Of a DNA stretch of 64,000 nucleotides, positions 26,651 through 34,326 are shown piece by piece; within the stretch, counting starts at the first letter, position 1, and every line of letters begins with the position of its first letter. The stretch is from Neisseria lactamica (lineage in GTDB: Bacteria > Pseudomonadota > Gammaproteobacteria > Burkholderiales > Neisseriaceae). The DNA is taken from assembly GCF_901482445.1 (NCBI RefSeq), contig NZ_LR590477.1:2108001-2172000 (forward strand), written 5' to 3'. The notes under the pieces were generated by a model. That model was given only the letters and a program-made list of their open reading frames with translations, had not been told where the DNA came from and made no database searches. The position numbers were made by a program, and so were the translations under genes.

Positions 26651-27010
26651 TCAGGATTCGGGCCTGCGCCACATCCATATGGCGACAAGGGAACAAAAAA
26701 CCGATGAAACCGCCCCGACCCACCAGCGTTGGGGAAACTGCCAAAACATCATCAGGCAGGATGCGGTCATCATACTGATGGCGAAAATCTTGGCTTTGCG
26801 CGGCACTGCGCCGTTTTGTTCCCAGTTATGAACCATCGGGCCGAAATAGCGGTGCCGGTGCAGCCAGCGGTGAAAGCGCGGGGATGCCTTTGCCCAGCAG
26901 GCGGCGGAAAGCAGTACGAACGGCGTGGTCGGCAACAGCGGCAGAAAAATGCCGATGATTCCCAACAGCAGAGAGATGCCGCCGCAGGCAATTAAAAGAT
27001 AACGTATCAT
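26651..27010 (-). CDS. DUF454 (YbaN-like) inner membrane protein
   Basis: 119 residues with three to four hydrophobic segments. The family hallmark LGIIGIFLPLLPTTPFVLLSAACWAK is present in pieces near the N-terminus, then SPRFHRWLHRHRYFGPMV. It overlaps the preceding DUF1415 gene by four bases (ATGA), showing translational coupling. The function of the family is unknown. Confidence 0.88.
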   Translation of the reverse strand: MIRYLLIACGGISLLLGIIGIFLPLLPTTPFVLLSAACWAKASPRFHRWLHRHRYFGPMVHNWEQNGAVPRKAKIFAISMMTASCLMMFWQFPQRWWVGAVSSVFCSLVAIWMWRRPES

Positions 27011-27603
27011 TTTGAAATATTTTTCTTATTGTGCGGATAAGGGCAGGATGTGATACCGAGTTTTGCCCAGCCTTCATGTCCCATTTTTTCCAGCAGGGCG
27101 ATATTGCGTTCGAATATTGCCGAAGCGTCGGGAAAGGCTTGTGCGGCTTTGGCAATGCTGTCTTCGCGTATCAGATGCAGTGTCGGATAGGGAGAACGGT
27201 TGGTGTAGTTGCCGATGTCGTCCGAATCCGTGCCTTCAAATTGGAAATCGGGATGAAACGGGGCGATTTGGATAATGCCTTCCAAGCCGTTTTCAATAAT
27301 GGCGGTATCGGCAAAATCGAGAAAATCATTAAACCGGCTAAAATCGGGGAATAAGGTCGGGTGAACCAGTAGCGTGGTTTCAATTTCAGACGGCATCGAT
27401 TTGCCTAAAATTTGCAATTCCTTGTCTAAATCTTCTAAAAAGCCGTCTGAATGCCGCGCCTTGCTGATGGTAATGCGGACGAGGTTTTTGATATACGGTG
27501 CTTTGGAAAAGGGGCATAAATTCAAGCCGATAACGGCTTTTTCCAACCATTGCCGGGTGGCTTGGGCAATGTGTTCTTGATGTGAAAAGCAGTCGGTATC
27601 CAT
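27007..27603 (-). CDS. DUF1415 family protein
   Basis: A 198-residue soluble protein of the DUF1415 family (WLEKAVIGLNLCPFSKAPY, LVHPTLFPDF, PHNKK near the end). The function is unknown. I take the ATG at 27603 (MDTDCFSHQE). An ATG at 27624 overlaps the upstream regulator's stop as ATGA and would add seven residues; that coupling makes the alternative attractive. It is probably co-transcribed with the Lrp-type regulator and the DUF454 gene. Confidence 0.85.
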   Translation of the reverse strand: MDTDCFSHQEHIAQATRQWLEKAVIGLNLCPFSKAPYIKNLVRITISKARHSDGFLEDLDKELQILGKSMPSEIETTLLVHPTLFPDFSRFNDFLDFADTAIIENGLEGIIQIAPFHPDFQFEGTDSDDIGNYTNRSPYPTLHLIREDSIAKAAQAFPDASAIFERNIALLEKMGHEGWAKLGITSCPYPHNKKNISK

Positions 27604-27620
27604 AAATGGGTATCGGAAAA

Positions 27621-28103
27621 TCATTCTTTCAACAAATGGTTGAGCGGCAGGGATGTGGTGTGTTTGATTTCTTTTAAAACAAAGCTCGATTGCGCATCCT
27701 GTACGCCGTGGTGGGATAAAAGCGTATCCAAAACAAAATGGGAAAACGCGTTCATATCGGTAAAAAACGCCTGAAGCAGGTAGTCGGTCTCTCCGGTCAG
27801 CGCGAAACAGCTTAAAACTTCGGGCCATTTTCGAACCGATGCGGCAAAGTCTTCCCGCGCGTCTTTTGCTTTGCTGATGGAAACGCGGATAAATGCCTGA
27901 AGCCCCAAGTTAACGGATTCGGGCGACAGCAGCGCGGCGTATTGCCGGACAATACCGGCATCTTCCAATTGTTTCAGGCGGCGCAGGCAGGGGGAGGGCG
28001 AGAGCGCGACGCGTTCGGACAGCTCGACATTGGTCAGCCTGCCGTTTTCCTGAAGTACCTGTAAGATTTTAATATCCGTTTTGTCTAAAGTGATTTGTGG
28101 CAT
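27621..28103 (-). CDS. Lrp/AsnC family transcriptional regulator
   Basis: A 160-residue feast/famine regulator: N-terminal helix-turn-helix (ILQVLQENGRLTNVELSERVALSPSPCLRRLKQLE) and C-terminal ligand-binding RAM domain (GLQAFIRVSI, ALTGETDYLLQAFF, DTLLSHHGVQDAQSSFVL). The position beside gcvT matches the meningococcal AsnC-type protein NMB0573, described as responding to leucine and methionine; that equivalence is from memory of gene order. It is divergent from the gcvT riboswitch region. Confidence 0.92.
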   Translation of the reverse strand: MPQITLDKTDIKILQVLQENGRLTNVELSERVALSPSPCLRRLKQLEDAGIVRQYAALLSPESVNLGLQAFIRVSISKAKDAREDFAASVRKWPEVLSCFALTGETDYLLQAFFTDMNAFSHFVLDTLLSHHGVQDAQSSFVLKEIKHTTSLPLNHLLKE

Positions 28104-28302
28104 AAATTTGTGTTCCGCTGATGGGATTCGGGCAGCTTGCGATAATCCGTATGGATGGGCTTGGGGCATATTAACATATAAAAAGTTGTGTAGTCATCAG
28201 AGATGGTTTTCATTTTCAGGAAGCCGGTTTGAAAACGCCGGGAAAGGCTGCATATGTTCGAGACGGCTTGCCCAAACCGCCGATTCAAGACATAATCGGG
28301 AA

Positions 28303-28390
28303 ATGTGCAGGAGAGTGTTACACCCGATTACAATGTAACCACCGAAGGCGCAGACACCCTTAAATCGCTCAGGTATCAGGGACTGCACAT
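28303..28390 (+). ncRNA. Glycine riboswitch, aptamer 1
   Basis: Outer stem ATGTGCAG / CTGCACAT is perfect, enclosing the glycine aptamer landmarks GGAGAG, ACCGAAGG and CTCAGGTA. First of a tandem pair upstream of gcvT. Confidence 0.9.
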
Positions 28391-28401
28391 TGAAACAAAC
28401 A

Positions 28402-28543
28402 ATCTGGAGAGCGGCGTTAGAATAACGTCCACCGAAGGGGAGAAGGCCGTCTGAACCACCATTCAGACAACCGCGCAAAGCAGTGAGCAGACTGGTTTGC
28501 CGTCAAGCGGGTACGGCCGAAAATCTCAGGTTCAAGGACAGAT
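28402..28543 (+). ncRNA. Glycine riboswitch, aptamer 2
   Basis: Stem ATCTG / CAGAT encloses GGAGAG, ACCGAAGG, CTCAGGT and GGACAGAT. One variable arm is formed by GTCTGAA / TTCAGAC, part of an uptake sequence. Downstream, CCGCGCAC / GTGCGCGG (28552-28569) could be the expression platform near the gcvT ribosome binding site. Such switches usually turn on glycine cleavage genes when glycine is high. Confidence 0.9.
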
Positions 28544-28605
28544 AGGGTCATCCGCGCACAGGTGCGCGGGCGGCATCTGAACAAAAAATCCGGAGAAACT
28601 TGAGA

Positions 28606-29706
28606 ATGACTGCTCTGAAAACCACCCCGTTTCATCAAGCCCATCAAGATGCAGGCGCGAAGCCGGTAGATTTTGCCGGCTGGGAGCTGCCCATCCATTA
28701 TGGTTCACAAATCGCCGAACACGAAGCCGTGCGCACCGACGCCGGTATGTTTGACGTATCCCATATGCTCGTTACCGACGTAGCAGGCGCAAATGCCAAG
28801 GTCTTTTTCCGCAAATTGATTGCCAACGACGTTGCCAAACTCGCTTTTGTCGGCAAAGCCCTTTATTCCGCTTTGCTCAACGACAACGGCGGCGTGATTG
28901 ACGACTTGATCGTTTACCGCACCAATGAAGCAGAAACCCGATACCGCATCGTGTCCAACGGCGCGACCCGCGAAAAAGACACGGCGCAATTCCACAAAGT
29001 CGGACAAGAGTTCGGCGTCGCCTTCAATCCGCGCTACGACCTCGGTATGCTTGCCGTACAAGGCCCGAAAGCCATCGAAAAACTCCTGACCGTCAAACCC
29101 GAATGGGCAGATGTCGTCCGCAACCTCAAACCGTTCCAAGGCGCTGATTTGGGCAACGACTGGTTTGTCGCCCGCACCGGCTACACTGGCGAAGACGGCG
29201 TGGAAGTCATCCTACCCGGTACTGAAGCCGTCGCATTCTTCAAAGCCCTGCAAGCAGCAGGCGTACAGCCTTGCGGCCTCGGCGCGCGCGATACCCTGCG
29301 CATGGAAGCCGGTATGAACCTCTACGGCAACGATATGGACGACGACACCAGCCCGCTCGAAGCAGGTATGGGTTGGACGGTTGATTTGAAAGACGAAAAC
29401 CGCGATTTCGTCGGTAAAGCCGCCTTGCTGGCATTGAAAGAAAAAGGCGTTGCCGTCAAACAGGTCGGTTTGCTGCTCGGCAAAGGCGGCATCCTGCGCG
29501 CGCATATGGAAGTGTTGACCGACAAAGGCAAAGGCGAAACCACCAGCGGCGTCTTCTCTCCAAGCCTGAAACAATCCATCGCCATCGCCCGCGTTCCGAA
29601 AGATTTTGACGGCGATACCGCCAAAGTGCTGATACGCGGTAAAGAAGCGGACGTGCGCGTACTGAAGCTGCCGTTCGTCCGCAACGGTCAAAAACAGTTT
29701 GATTAA
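28606..29706 (+). CDS. gcvT: Glycine cleavage system T protein (aminomethyltransferase)
   Basis: A 366-residue enzyme that transfers the methylene group from lipoyl-bound aminomethyl to tetrahydrofolate. Landmarks: FHQAHQDAGAKPVDFAGWELP, MFDVSHM, GYTGEDGVEVILPG, LRMEAGMNLYGNDMD. CCGGAGAAAC precedes the ATG. Expression is evidently governed by the tandem glycine riboswitch directly upstream. gcvH follows after about 160 bases; gcvP is not in the window. Confidence 0.98.
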   Translation: MTALKTTPFHQAHQDAGAKPVDFAGWELPIHYGSQIAEHEAVRTDAGMFDVSHMLVTDVAGANAKVFFRKLIANDVAKLAFVGKALYSALLNDNGGVIDDLIVYRTNEAETRYRIVSNGATREKDTAQFHKVGQEFGVAFNPRYDLGMLAVQGPKAIEKLLTVKPEWADVVRNLKPFQGADLGNDWFVARTGYTGEDGVEVILPGTEAVAFFKALQAAGVQPCGLGARDTLRMEAGMNLYGNDMDDDTSPLEAGMGWTVDLKDENRDFVGKAALLALKEKGVAVKQVGLLLGKGGILRAHMEVLTDKGKGETTSGVFSPSLKQSIAIARVPKDFDGDTAKVLIRGKEADVRVLKLPFVRNGQKQFD

Positions 29707-29712
29707 TATCGG

Positions 29713-29748
29713 TTCAGACGGCATTTTCATTTCATATGCCGTCTGAAA
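29713..29748. terminator. Inverted uptake sequences between gcvT and gcvH
   Basis: TTCAGACGGCAT and ATGCCGTCTGAA with a short loop. It may attenuate or end the gcvT transcript. Confidence 0.6.
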
Positions 29749-29868
29749 GCAGGTTTTAATTGTTGTCCGATACGGACGTTTGCAGAAAGCCTTGAACAAG
29801 GTATCTGTGGATATTGATTCATGCAGATGCCGTCTGAAAATAATCCCCTACCAATGGAGTATCAAACC

Positions 29869-30255
29869 ATGAGCAACAACATCCCGGCCGAACTGAAATA
29901 CGTTGCCAGCCACGAATGGCTGCGCCTTGAAGAAGACGGTACCATCACCGTCGGCATTACCCACCACGCGCAAGAGCTGTTGGGCGACATCGTGTTCGTC
30001 GAGCTGCCCGAAGTCGGCGCAAACCTGGCTGCCGAAGAGCAAGCCGGTGTGGTTGAGTCTGTAAAAGCCGCGTCCGACGTGTACGCGCCGATTGCGGGCG
30101 AAGTCGTTGCCGTCAACGATGACTTGCCCGGCGCACCTGAAACTGCCAACAGCGACCCTTACGGCGCAGGCTGGTTCTTCAAAATCAAACCGGCAAACGT
30201 TGCCGACTACGACGGTCTGCTGACTGCCGAACAATACGCGGGCGAAGTGGACTAA
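29869..30255 (+). CDS. gcvH: Glycine cleavage system H protein
   Basis: The 128-residue lipoyl carrier of the glycine cleavage complex. The lipoylated lysine lies in VVESVKAASDVYAP. Start MSNNIPAELKYVASHEWL has GGAGT upstream; in-frame codons before it derive from an uptake sequence (MPSEN). Length is standard. Confidence 0.98.
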   Translation: MSNNIPAELKYVASHEWLRLEEDGTITVGITHHAQELLGDIVFVELPEVGANLAAEEQAGVVESVKAASDVYAPIAGEVVAVNDDLPGAPETANSDPYGAGWFFKIKPANVADYDGLLTAEQYAGEVD

Positions 30256-30399
30256 ACCCTATCCTGATAATGGGATGCCTGATTTGAGAAACTGCACTTT
30301 CAGACGGCAAGGATGCGTTTGGAAGTGCGGTTTTTGTCTGTGTCTTCAAGGTCAGTTAGGCTATAATAACGGTCTATATCCATCTTTACCGATTTTTTC

Positions 30400-31647
30400 A
30401 TGCAACTTACCGCTGTCGGACTCAATCATCAAACCGCACCTTTAAGCATACGGGAAAAGCTGGCGTTTTCCGCCGCCGTCCTGCCCGAAGCCGTCCGCAA
30501 TCTTGCCCGGAGCAATGCGGCAACGGAGGCGGTAATCCTTTCTACCTGCAACCGCACCGAGCTTTACTGTGTCGGCGATTCGGAAGAAATCATCCGATGG
30601 CTTGCCGATTACCACAGTTTGCCGATTGAAGAAATCCGTCCGTATCTGTACACGCTGGATATGCAGGAAACCGTGCGCCACGCTTTCCGCGTCGCCTGCG
30701 GGTTGGATTCGATGGTGTTGGGCGAGCCGCAGATTTTGGGACAGATTAAGGATGCGGTCAGGGTCGCGCAAGAGCAGGAAAGTATGGGCAAGAAACTCAA
30801 TGCCCTGTTCCAAAAAACCTTTTCTGTTGCCAAGGAAGTCCGTACCGATACTGCCGTCGGCGAGAACTCGGTTTCGATGGCGGCCGCTTCCGTCAAGTTG
30901 GCGGAGCAGATTTTTCCCGATATAGGCGATTTGAATGTCTTGTTTATCGGTGCGGGCGAGATGATTGAGTTGGTCGCGACTTATTTTGCCGCTAAAAACC
31001 CCAGATTGATGACGGTTGCCAACCGGACGCCGGCGCGGGCGCAGGAATTATGCGACAAACTCGGTGTCAATGCCGAGCCTTGCCTGTTAAGCGATTTGCC
31101 CGCCATTTTGCATGAGTACGACGTGGTGGTTTCTTCAACGGCGAGCCAGCTTCCCATTGTCGGCAAAGGTATGGTGGAGCGCGCATTGAAACAAAGGCAG
31201 AGTATGCCGTTGTTTATGCTTGATTTGGCGGTGCCGCGCGACATTGAGGCGGAAGTCGGCGATTTGAACGATGCCTATCTTTATACGGTGGACGATATGG
31301 TCAATATCGTCCAAAGCGGCAAGGAGGCAAGGCAGAAGGCCGCCGCCGCCGCCGAAACGCTGGTGTCTGAGAAGGTTGCCGAATTTGTCAGGCAGCAGCA
31401 GGGCAGGCAGAGTGTCCCGTTAATCAGGGCATTGAGGGATGAGGGAGAGAAAGCGCGCAAACAGGTCTTGGAAAATGCGATGAAACAGCTTGCCAAAGGC
31501 GCAACGGCAGAAGAGGTTTTGGAAAGGCTGTCGATCCAACTGACCAACAAGCTGCTGCATTCGCCGACCCAAACCTTGAATAAGGCGGGGGAAGAAGATA
31601 AAGATTTGGTTCATGCCGTCGCGCAGATTTATCATTTGGACAAATAA
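30400..31647 (+). CDS. hemA: Glutamyl-tRNA reductase HemA
   Basis: A 415-residue NADPH-dependent enzyme producing glutamate-1-semialdehyde, the first step of haem synthesis by the C5 route. The catalytic cysteine is in LSTCNRTELYC; GLNHQTAPLSIREKLAF, GSMVLGEPQILGQ and the NADPH-binding IGAGEM are present. It is followed by a strong uptake-sequence terminator. Confidence 0.97.
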   Translation: MQLTAVGLNHQTAPLSIREKLAFSAAVLPEAVRNLARSNAATEAVILSTCNRTELYCVGDSEEIIRWLADYHSLPIEEIRPYLYTLDMQETVRHAFRVACGLDSMVLGEPQILGQIKDAVRVAQEQESMGKKLNALFQKTFSVAKEVRTDTAVGENSVSMAAASVKLAEQIFPDIGDLNVLFIGAGEMIELVATYFAAKNPRLMTVANRTPARAQELCDKLGVNAEPCLLSDLPAILHEYDVVVSSTASQLPIVGKGMVERALKQRQSMPLFMLDLAVPRDIEAEVGDLNDAYLYTVDDMVNIVQSGKEARQKAAAAAETLVSEKVAEFVRQQQGRQSVPLIRALRDEGEKARKQVLENAMKQLAKGATAEEVLERLSIQLTNKLLHSPTQTLNKAGEEDKDLVHAVAQIYHLDK

Positions 31648-31660
31648 CGGTGCGCCGGGA

Positions 31661-31698
31661 AAAATGCCGTCTGAAGAGGTTTCAGACGGCATTTTTTG
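31661..31698 (+). terminator. hemA terminator (inverted uptake sequences)
   Basis: AAAATGCCGTCTGAA and TTTCAGACGGCATTTTTT: long stem with T-run. Confidence 0.9.
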
Positions 31699-31789
31699 TG
31701 CAGGCCGGCAACATCGTAAAATCCCACATTATATAGATGTAATCACAAAGTATTATCTTGTATGCGGATTGGTTTTAAGATTTGTAAAC

Positions 31790-31803
31790 TTGACTTGCGT
31801 CAA
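31790..31803 (+). promoter_or_regulatory. FNR-like site in the nosR promoter
   Basis: TTGACTTGCGTCAA differs from the FNR consensus TTGAT-N4-ATCAA only at the inner bases. A TATAAT box follows at 31826-31831, placing the site centre near -41, the class II activator position. Confidence 0.7.
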
Positions 31804-31862
31804 AAAAATGCCGTTAGTTGATTCATATAATATCCATATTAAAGAGTATCGGTATATCGGTG

Positions 31863-34199
31863 ATGGCTATGTCCTGTTTTTCAATCCGGCGTATGTCCGT
31901 GTTTCGGGCGCGGATAACGGCGTTTTTTGCCGCCTTTGTCTTTTTGACGGCGGCATTGCCCGCCTATGCGGAGCGTCTGCCTGATTTTTTGGCGAAAATC
32001 CAACCTTCGGAAATCTTCCCGGGAGCGGATCGTTACGGCAAGCCGGAAGGCAAGCCTATGGTCGCCCGCGTTTACAAAGGCGATGAGCAGCTCGGTTTGG
32101 TCTATATCACGACCGATGTGGTCAATACGCGCGGTTATTCGAGCAAGCCGATTGATACGCTGATGGCGTTGGCAAACGACGGCACGATAGCAGGGGCGAA
32201 ACTGGTCGATCATCACGAGCCGATTATGCTGATCGGTATTCCGCAGTCGCGTGTCGATAAATTCATCGACAAATATATCGGTCTGAACTTTATTAAAAAT
32301 CCGCCGACTCCGGGCGTGGCGCCGGGCGACATTATCAGCGGTGCGACTGTTACGCTGATGGTGATTAACGACAGTATCCAGCGTTCGTACAAGGTCATTG
32401 CCAACCAATACCGCTTGGGTTCGGATAAGGCTCTTCAGACGGCATCCGCTTCCGATGTTCAGGAAGCCGCGCCTGCGGTAAAAACCCGTCCGCGCCGTAT
32501 GGCAAATCCCGACAAGCAGGATATTTTGTCTTGGGACGAACTTTTGAAACAAAAGGCCGTCGGCCATCTGCATATCACGCTGGATCAAATCAACAAACTG
32601 TTTGAGAAAGGCGGCAAGGCCGGCGTGGCCGAACACGCCGAACAGGGCGATCCTGACGATACCTTTATCGATTTATATGTTGCTTTGGTCAGCCAGCCCT
32701 CCATCGGTAAAAGCCTGCTGGGAGAGGACGGCTGGGCGCATCTGCAAAAACGGTTGAAACCCGGGCAGCAGGCGGTTTTGGTTGCCGGGGAGGGTCGTTA
32801 TTCTTGGAAAGGTTCGGGTTATGTGCGCGGCGGTATTTTCGACCGTATCGAGATGATTCAGGGAGAGAACAGCTTCCGTTTTACCGATGCCCAACACGAA
32901 CGCGTCGTCGCGCTGTCCGCCGCCGGTGCGCCGCGCTTTAAAGAAGTTTCTTGGTTTACCATCCCTGAAGGCGTAGCGTTTGACGGTGCGGAGCCGTGGC
33001 GGCTGCAATTAATGGTTCAGCGCGTATTGAGCGTGAACGATAAAGCCTTCGTTACCGCCGATTTGGATTACGAACTGCCCCAAGCTTATTACGTCGACGA
33101 TCCCAAAGCACCGCCCGTAGAAATCAGCGCGCCTGTCGAAGCCGTACCTGCCGCGGCATCCGATGCCGCTTCAGACGGCATTGCCGAAGATGCGGCATCT
33201 GAAAACGGTGTATCCAATCAATTATGGAAACAGATTTGGAAAGCGAAACAGGGGCAGATTATCGTTGTCGGCATTGCACTGACCATATTGTTACTGGTGT
33301 TTTTGTTCCAAGACTGGATTGTGCGTTACGAAAAATGGTACGACCGCTTCCGCCTTGCCTTTTTGACCTTCACGCTCTTCTATATCGGCTGGTATGCACA
33401 GGCGCAGCTTTCGGTCGTCAATACGCTGACGCTGTTTTCCGCCATCCTTACCGAATTTCATTGGGAATTTTTCCTGATGGATCCGATTGTGTTCATCCTG
33501 TGGCTGTTCACGGCTGCAACTATGCTGCTGTGGAACAGGGGGACGTTTTGCGGTTGGCTGTGTCCGTTCGGCTCATTGCAGGAATTGACCAACCGCATTG
33601 CCAAAAAACTGGGTGTGAAACAGATTATCGTGCCGCATATGCTGCATACCCGTTTAAGCGTCATCAAGTATCTGATTTTCTTCGGGCTTTTGGCAATTTC
33701 TCTGTATGATCTGGGTACGGCGGAAAAATTTGCAGAAGTCGAACCCTTCAAAACCGCGATTATCTTGAAATTTATGCGCGATTGGTGGTTTGTCGCCTTT
33801 GCCGTCGCCCTTTTGGTTGCAGGACTGTTTATCGAACGTTTCTTCTGCCGTTATCTGTGTCCTTTGGGTGCGGGCATCGCGCTGCCGGGCAGATTCCGCG
33901 TGTTCGACTGGCTGCGCCGCTACAAAATGTGCGGTAATCCCTGCCAAATCTGCACACACGAATGTCCTGTACAAGCGATTGCCCCGGAGGGAGATATCCA
34001 TCCGAACGAATGTATCCAGTGCCTGCACTGCCAAGTCATGTACCACCACGATACGCGCTGCCCGCAAGTTGTGGCAGTGAATAAGAAAAAACAAAAACAG
34101 GCTGCTGCCAAATCAGGGGAATTGGAGGGTGTATCCAAGCAGCCGCAGGAACAGGTCGTTCATTTTGTCAAACCCGAAACGGCGCAACCTGAAAAATAA
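31863..34199 (+). CDS. nosR: NosR, N2O-reductase expression and electron-transfer protein
   Basis: A 778-residue membrane iron-sulfur flavoprotein thought to feed electrons from quinol to NosZ and needed for nos expression. A signal peptide (FFAAFVFLTAALPAYA) is followed by a periplasmic FMN domain with attachment motif SGATVTLMV. Six membrane helices carry the two CxxxCP motifs (CGWLCPFG, CRYLCPLG). Two C-terminal 4Fe-4S clusters end the fold (CGNPCQICTHECP, CIQCLHCQ). The start is the ATG at 31863; the next ATG at 31893 is possible. It appears intact, whereas nosR is often broken in pathogenic Neisseria. Confidence 0.95.
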   Translation: MAMSCFSIRRMSVFRARITAFFAAFVFLTAALPAYAERLPDFLAKIQPSEIFPGADRYGKPEGKPMVARVYKGDEQLGLVYITTDVVNTRGYSSKPIDTLMALANDGTIAGAKLVDHHEPIMLIGIPQSRVDKFIDKYIGLNFIKNPPTPGVAPGDIISGATVTLMVINDSIQRSYKVIANQYRLGSDKALQTASASDVQEAAPAVKTRPRRMANPDKQDILSWDELLKQKAVGHLHITLDQINKLFEKGGKAGVAEHAEQGDPDDTFIDLYVALVSQPSIGKSLLGEDGWAHLQKRLKPGQQAVLVAGEGRYSWKGSGYVRGGIFDRIEMIQGENSFRFTDAQHERVVALSAAGAPRFKEVSWFTIPEGVAFDGAEPWRLQLMVQRVLSVNDKAFVTADLDYELPQAYYVDDPKAPPVEISAPVEAVPAAASDAASDGIAEDAASENGVSNQLWKQIWKAKQGQIIVVGIALTILLLVFLFQDWIVRYEKWYDRFRLAFLTFTLFYIGWYAQAQLSVVNTLTLFSAILTEFHWEFFLMDPIVFILWLFTAATMLLWNRGTFCGWLCPFGSLQELTNRIAKKLGVKQIIVPHMLHTRLSVIKYLIFFGLLAISLYDLGTAEKFAEVEPFKTAIILKFMRDWWFVAFAVALLVAGLFIERFFCRYLCPLGAGIALPGRFRVFDWLRRYKMCGNPCQICTHECPVQAIAPEGDIHPNECIQCLHCQVMYHHDTRCPQVVAVNKKKQKQAAAKSGELEGVSKQPQEQVVHFVKPETAQPEK

Positions 34200-34326
34200 G
34201 CATCCGGAGGAAGCCTGAAGCCAAAGTGTCAGACGGGCAGGGCTTTCCCGGTAAAAGAACAAAATTTTTTCCCATCGGCTTGCCGTCTGAAAACCGGTTT
34301 GCCGTATTTTATCCAAGGAGTGTTGT

